Origin: an uncultured Gammaproteobacteria bacterium
GTDB taxonomy: Bacteria > Pseudomonadota > Gammaproteobacteria > Arenicellales > JAANXG01
NCBI GenBank assembly: GCA_947259175.1
Contig: CAMYKW010000010.1
Location: 1-63,203 of the forward strand
Direction: 5' to 3'
Length of the DNA: 63,203 nucleotides
Under the pieces are notes generated by a model, which saw only the letters and a program-made list of their open reading frames with translations, searched no databases and was not told where the DNA came from. Below, piece by piece: positions 59,285 through 63,203 of this stretch. The position numbers were made by a program, and so were the translations under genes. Within the stretch, counting starts at the first letter, position 1; each line of letters begins with the position of its first letter.

Positions 59285-59770
59285 ATGAATGACTCGATCC
59301 CTGAAAATACTCCGCAGACGGGGGTTCGCCACGCAATCCCCGGGGATGTGTCCGCTATCGGCGCGTTGATGGAACGTTACGCCGCACTGGGCAATGTGCT
59401 TCCACGAACCTTGCACGACATCCGCCACAAGCTCGACGATTTTTATGTGATCGAGGAACACAGCCAAGTCGCGGGCTGCGGGGCGCTGGAGGGTTTTACC
59501 CCCGAGCTCGCCGAGATCCGCAGTCTGATGATCGCCGAGGACCATGCCGGGCGCGGACTCGGCGGCCGCCTGGTAGACCATTTGATCGCCGCCGCCCGGG
59601 GGCGTGGATTCAAACGCCTGATGGCGCTGACCTACGTACCCGATTTTTTCCGCAGGCGGGGATTTGAAGTCGTGCCCAAGGATGCGCTGCCGGAAAAGGT
59701 GTGGGGAATCTGTGTCTCCTGCTACAAATTCAATCACTGCGACGAAACCGCGGTGCTGAAGCACCTGTGA
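59285..59770 (+). CDS. GNAT acetyltransferase, ArgA-like
   Basis: 161 residues, ATG 59285, with the acetyl-CoA loop LMIAEDHAGRGLGGRLVDHL and an ending TYVPDFFRRRGFEVVPKDAL, CVSCYKFNHCDETAVLKHL. The pattern with a late Cys pair and DETAV resembles the GNAT half of N-acetylglutamate synthase (ArgA) and of stand-alone short NAGS enzymes, so arginine synthesis is a reasonable guess. No amino-acid kinase domain is fused. It is placed between recN and bamE, where fur often lies in relatives. Confidence 0.75.
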   Translation: MNDSIPENTPQTGVRHAIPGDVSAIGALMERYAALGNVLPRTLHDIRHKLDDFYVIEEHSQVAGCGALEGFTPELAEIRSLMIAEDHAGRGLGGRLVDHLIAAARGRGFKRLMALTYVPDFFRRRGFEVVPKDALPEKVWGICVSCYKFNHCDETAVLKHL

Positions 59771-59847
59771 CCGCCGCCGCCCCGGGCCGCGATTTACCCG
59801 CCGGGCGGCATTCGTTATCATCCCGGAATTCGACGGCTGAGATATTC

Positions 59848-60288
59848 ATGCAACGGTTACCCTTCATCATCGGATTGTGCATCGCGGTGCTGGTCGCAGG
59901 CTGCATTCGTCCGTACAAAATCGATATCCAGCAAGGCAACGTGGTCAGCGCCGAACAGCTCGAGCAATTGAAAATAGGCATGACCAAGCGCGAAGTCCGT
60001 TACCTGCTCGGCACACCCCTGGTTGTGGATCCTTTCCACAACGACCGGTGGGAGTATTACTATTCTTTCCGGGCGGGGCGCTCCAAACAGACCGAACACC
60101 GGCGCATCACTATCGTATTCGACAACGACGCCTTCCACGAGATCCAGGGAGACGTCGTCGCCGGGGATACCACCGCCCTGCCCGCACAGGCCGAGGCGTC
60201 CACCGACGGCACCAAAGTCACCGAACCCCGGCCCAAGCAAAAAAAGGGATTCTTCAGCCGCGGCTGGGACAAGATTTTCAGCAAATAG
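59848..60288 (+). CDS. bamE: Outer membrane assembly lipoprotein BamE
   Basis: 146 residues from ATG 59848. Lipoprotein signal with lipobox LVAGC at about residues 15-19. The SmpA/BamE fold is seen in LEQLKIGMTKREVRYLLGTP and DRWEYYYSFRAGRSKQTEHR. After residue 105 it continues in a Lys- and Gly-rich tail (KQKKGFFSRGWDKIFSK) longer than in E. coli. It stabilises the BAM complex that inserts outer membrane proteins. It converges on rnfH with six bases between. Confidence 0.94.
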   Translation: MQRLPFIIGLCIAVLVAGCIRPYKIDIQQGNVVSAEQLEQLKIGMTKREVRYLLGTPLVVDPFHNDRWEYYYSFRAGRSKQTEHRRITIVFDNDAFHEIQGDVVAGDTTALPAQAEASTDGTKVTEPRPKQKKGFFSRGWDKIFSK

Positions 60289-60294
60289 TCCGCG

Positions 60295-60603
60295 CTAACC
60301 GCGGCTCCGACCCATGGTCTTGCCCTGGGCGGCAAGCTGGCGCCGGATTTCCCTGGGATCGGCAGTCAACGGACGATACACCTCAACGCGGTCACCGTCG
60401 GTGACCACATGGTCCAAGGTCACCAGGCGGCCAAAGATACCTACCTTGTTGACGCGCAAATCGAGTCCGTGGCGTTCGATACAGCCCGATCGATGCAGCA
60501 CGTACTCGACATCGCTGCCCAGCGGCACCGTGAGCGTGCGCAGATCCTGCCGCCCGGGTTCGACATAAGCAATCTCGACACGGATCTTCTTATCGTTTGC
60601 CAT
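60295..60603 (-). CDS. rnfH: RnfH family ubiquitin-like protein
   Basis: 102 residues from ATG 60603, overlapping ratA by 14 bases. A beta-grasp protein: KIRVEIAYVEPGRQDLRTLT, VPLGSDVEYVLHRSGCIERH, VNKVGIFGRLVTLDHVVTDG, RVEVYRPLTADPREIRRQLA are the UPF0125 pattern. The ratA-rnfH pair is the E. coli ratAB arrangement (also called pasTI); its cellular role is not settled. The C-terminus is basic (KTMGRSRG). Confidence 0.93.
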   Translation of the reverse strand: MANDKKIRVEIAYVEPGRQDLRTLTVPLGSDVEYVLHRSGCIERHGLDLRVNKVGIFGRLVTLDHVVTDGDRVEVYRPLTADPREIRRQLAAQGKTMGRSRG

Positions 60604-61027
60604 AGACCAGTTGCGCACGCTTATGGAACGCGTCCACCTGGGTGTTGGAGATGTGAGAAAACACCGGTCCCACCAGGGCAGCCACCACCTTGTTGTCGAA
60701 ATCGAAATGCAGGTCCAATTCGATCTTGCACGCCGTTTCGTCCAGCGCGGTGAATCGCCACACGCCCTCGAGATGGCGAAACGGCCCCTCGACATGTTTC
60801 ATGGTGATGGACTCGAAGGGTTTCATGGTGTTTCTGGTGGTGAACCACTTCTTCAGTCCCTTATAAGCGATCTTGATCGAGGCGGTCACGGCATCACCCT
60901 CCTCCGTAATCACATTGGCGTCATCACACCAGTTTAGGAATTCCCGGTAGCGGGGAATGTCGGCGACCAACGCGTACATCTCCTGCGCGCTGTAGGGCAC
61001 CAATGCCGAACGCTCAATTTTATGCAT
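60590..61027 (-). CDS. ratA: RatA/PasT, START-domain ubiquinone-binding protein
   Basis: 145 residues from ATG 61027 (MHKIERSALVPYSAQEMYAL), which overlaps the transporter gene's stop by a few bases. A START/Coq10-like fold with LVADIPRYREFLNWCDDANV and GPFRHLEGVWRFTALDETAC. In the family it binds ubiquinone and supports respiration; in some strains it also affects 70S ribosome assembly. It is coupled to the transporter upstream and to rnfH downstream. Confidence 0.94.
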   Translation of the reverse strand: MHKIERSALVPYSAQEMYALVADIPRYREFLNWCDDANVITEEGDAVTASIKIAYKGLKKWFTTRNTMKPFESITMKHVEGPFRHLEGVWRFTALDETACKIELDLHFDFDNKVVAALVGPVFSHISNTQVDAFHKRAQLVYGKR

Positions 61028-62417
61028 CGAAATAATGACCAAATAATAGATACAACAACAACAGGCCCACCATAACCGGGGCCACGAAACGGGTCAGAAA
61101 CAACCATACTTCAAATCCGGCGCGACTCGCGAGACGCAATTCGTCCTGCAAGTGCGGCCGTTGCATCTTCCACCCCGCGAATACCGCAATCAGGATCCCG
61201 CCCACCGGTAGTGTAATGTTTGTCGTCAGGATATCGAAAATGTCGAAAAATCCATTGGTTTTTTCCAACCCTAAGAAGCGGAACGAGAACGCCCAGTGGC
61301 TGAACGACATGATGGTGAGTAACCCCAGCAGCCACGCGAGCCCGCCGGTCAGCACCGCGGAGACCATGCGGCGGAAGCCGCGGGTCTCGGTGAGCCACGC
61401 CACCGCGGGCTCGATCAACGAGATCGCCGAGGTCCATGCGGCGAACACCAGCAACACGAAGAACAAGGTGCCCCAGAACCCGCCCCCCGGCATCTGCCCG
61501 AAGGCGATCGGCAGGATTTCGAATATCAAAGGCGGACCCGCCGCAGGTTCCAGGCCGTTGGCGAACACGATTGGAAAAATCGCGAGACCCGCCAGCAGGG
61601 CTACCGCCGTGTCGGCGGCGATGATCATGAACGTGGAACCGGCGATCGACGCACTCTGCGGCAGGTAGGAGCCATAGATCAGGATCGCGCCCATGCCCAG
61701 GCTCAAGCTGAAAAACGCCTGACCCATCGCGCCCAGGATCACCCCCGGCGTCAACCGGGAAAAGTCAGTGCTGAACAGGAACTCAATGCCCTGTCCGAAC
61801 CCGCTGCTGCCCATGGCATAAAACACCAGGGCCAGCAGCAGGATGAGCAACACCGGCATCATGAATCGCACCGCCTTCTCCAGGCCCGCCTGCACGCCGC
61901 GGGCGACGATCACCGTGGTGGTGACCATGAACAAGGTGTGCCAGATCAGCACCTTTGCAGGGTCGGTGACGAATACGCCGAACAGCGCCTTGATTTGCTG
62001 CGGGTCCTGGGTCGCGAACACGCCGCTCGCGGTGCGAAACACGTAGGCAAGCGTCCATCCGGCGACGACGCTGTAAAACGACAGAATCAGAAACCCGGTG
62101 GCCATGCCGAGCCATCCGACGAACTGCCACCCGGCGCCTGCGCCCTCGTCCAGGGCCAGAACGCGCATGGTGTTGACCGGGCTGCGCCGCGCCCGGCGCC
62201 CCAGCAACACCTCGGCCATCATGATGGGAATCCCGACCAGCGCAATACACACCAGATACACCAGCACGAACGCGCCGCCGCCGCCTTGACCCACCATGTA
62301 GGGAAACTTCCAGATATTCCCCAGGCCCACCGCCGAGCCGGTCGCCGCCAGCACGAACACCCAGCGCGACGACCACTGGGCGTGGACATAATTAATGTGG
62401 ACGTCCGCTGTAGCCAT
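61020..62417 (-). CDS. Sodium:neurotransmitter symporter family transporter
   Basis: 465 residues, ATG 62417. About eleven helices. The N-terminus has the SNF signature WVFVLAATGSAVGLGNIWKF and YMVGQGGGGAFVLVYLVCIA; EVLLGRRARRSPVNTM follows. It imports a small solute, probably an amino acid or similar, with Na+. The substrate is unknown. It lies divergent from smpB with about 120 bases between and overlaps ratA. Confidence 0.94.
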   Translation of the reverse strand: MATADVHINYVHAQWSSRWVFVLAATGSAVGLGNIWKFPYMVGQGGGGAFVLVYLVCIALVGIPIMMAEVLLGRRARRSPVNTMRVLALDEGAGAGWQFVGWLGMATGFLILSFYSVVAGWTLAYVFRTASGVFATQDPQQIKALFGVFVTDPAKVLIWHTLFMVTTTVIVARGVQAGLEKAVRFMMPVLLILLLALVFYAMGSSGFGQGIEFLFSTDFSRLTPGVILGAMGQAFFSLSLGMGAILIYGSYLPQSASIAGSTFMIIAADTAVALLAGLAIFPIVFANGLEPAAGPPLIFEILPIAFGQMPGGGFWGTLFFVLLVFAAWTSAISLIEPAVAWLTETRGFRRMVSAVLTGGLAWLLGLLTIMSFSHWAFSFRFLGLEKTNGFFDIFDILTTNITLPVGGILIAVFAGWKMQRPHLQDELRLASRAGFEVWLFLTRFVAPVMVGLLLLYLLFGHYFDA

Positions 62418-62538
62418 ATCGGATTGAATTTTTTGGGATCGAGAAGCAGCGTTTGATGGGCGCCCAGTTTAGCGTAAAACGCCAATGACGCTGCCGATCT
62501 ATTAGTTTTAGTGTTGGAGAAAGGGGGACATTCACTGT

Positions 62539-63021
62539 ATGGCCAAAAAGAACACCAAACCTAAACCCAAGTCCAACACCATCGCACTCAACAGGAAGGC
62601 GCGGCACGACTATCACATCGACGAGGAGTTCGAGGCCGGCCTGGCGCTGGAAGGCTGGGAAGTCAAGAGCCTGCGCGACGGGCGCGGACAACTGAAGGAG
62701 AGCTATGTGATCGTGCGCCATGGCGAGCTGTTCCTGTTCGGGGCGCACATCTCGCCGCTGGTGTCGGCCTCCACCCACGTGCACCCAGACGCGACCCGCA
62801 CCCGCAAGTTGTTGATGCACCGCACGGAAATCGACCGACTCGTGGGCGCCGTGGAACGCCGCGGTTACACCCTGGTGCCGTTGGCCCTGTATTGGAAAGC
62901 GGGGCGGGTGAAGCTCAAGATCGCGCTGGCCAAAGGCAAGAAACTGCACGACAAGCGCGCCGCCATCAAGCAGCGGGAATGGGAGCGGGACAAGCAACGG
63001 CTGCATAAAATGACGCGTTAA
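62539..63021 (+). CDS. smpB: SsrA-binding protein SmpB
   Basis: 160 residues, ATG 62539. It binds tmRNA and helps deliver it to stalled ribosomes. Visible: [80 protein letters not shown] and the basic C-terminal tail [20 protein letters not shown] that reads the empty mRNA channel. It precedes ssrA by 85 bases. Confidence 0.97.
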   Translation: MAKKNTKPKPKSNTIALNRKARHDYHIDEEFEAGLALEGWEVKSLRDGRGQLKESYVIVRHGELFLFGAHISPLVSASTHVHPDATRTRKLLMHRTEIDRLVGAVERRGYTLVPLALYWKAGRVKLKIALAKGKKLHDKRAAIKQREWERDKQRLHKMTR

Positions 63022-63106
63022 ACCCTGAGTCGGGCGCGGGATTCGGGGTGCGGTCCCCACCTGCGGGGCTGGAATTCGCGTATACTTGTCACCATATCTA
63101 ACCTAT

Positions 63107-63203
63107 GGGGGCGACAAGGCTTCGACGCGGGTCGCGAAACCATCGGTGCATGCCGAGGTGCGGAGTTCCTCGTAAATCCAACCGCAAACCATTAGTTGCC
63201 AAC
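63107..63203 (+). ncRNA. ssrA: Transfer-messenger RNA, 5' part, cut by the window end
   Basis: Starts GGGGGCGACAAGGCTTCGAC and continues to GTTGCCAAC at the window end. The 5' end has the tRNA-like acceptor and the GGGGGC/ TTCGACGCGGG start known from proteobacterial tmRNAs. The last bases TAGTT-GCC-AAC fit the resume site and the first two codons (Ala, Asn) of a tag beginning ANxNYALAA. The rest of the tag and the 3' tRNA half lie outside the window. TATACT at 63081-63086 is a possible -10 box. Confidence 0.9.

Overview
The window is a 63.2 kb chromosomal core segment of a gammaproteobacterium with moderately high GC. No species can be named. The gene order is that of gammaproteobacterial housekeeping loci: dnaQ-rnhA-methyltransferase-mltD; ilvB-ilvH-ilvC-psd-pssA-leuA; the Pseudomonas-like chain leuC-leuD-leuB-asd-fimV-truA-trpF-trpB-trpA-accD-folC-dedD-cvpA-purF-metZ; mrp divergent from metG; recN-bamE facing rnfH-ratA; and smpB-ssrA. 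A CIRCE/HrcA-controlled dnaK operon and a two-gene ion-antiporter-like cluster suggest a non-enteric lineage, perhaps near Chromatiales-type bacteria (inference). I saw no IS element, prophage, CRISPR array, tRNA or rRNA.

Layout. 1-3066: end of a proton-translocating antiporter/complex I-like operon (a partial subunit, a two-helix small protein, a second subunit). 3189-5246: a TraB/GumN-like secreted protein facing a long pentapeptide-repeat protein. 5330-9916: DNA replication and repair (dnaQ, rnhA, UDG), a methyltransferase, mltD, rimI. 9980-16688: branched-chain amino acid synthesis with phospholipid genes, including a probable Leu-rich leader peptide ahead of leuA and a hairpin-plus-T-run ahead of ilvB. 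17196-36716: lpxH, then the long minus-strand chain of Met, purine, folate, fatty-acid, Trp, Asp-family and Leu synthesis genes. 36807-45921: an unknown small protein, an MFS transporter, aroC, mrp/metG, an orphan RnfB-like ferredoxin with nth, and a FIST-domain sensor protein.

46223-48650 is the most distinctive part: a compact bufferin-type RiPP operon. It holds a secreted four-Cys DUF2282 precursor (bufA), an MNIO/DUF692 modifying enzyme (bufB), its DUF2063 partner (bufC) and a DoxX membrane protein, closed by a strong hairpin. A radical SAM protein of the ArsS type follows. Family knowledge points to a modified, copper-handling peptide.

50010-56436: HDOD protein, dnaJ, dnaK, grpE, hrcA under a CIRCE operator with a TTGACA promoter. 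56654-63203: nadK, recN, a GNAT acetyltransferase, bamE, rnfH, ratA, a sodium-dependent transporter, smpB and the 5' end of tmRNA, which runs off the window.
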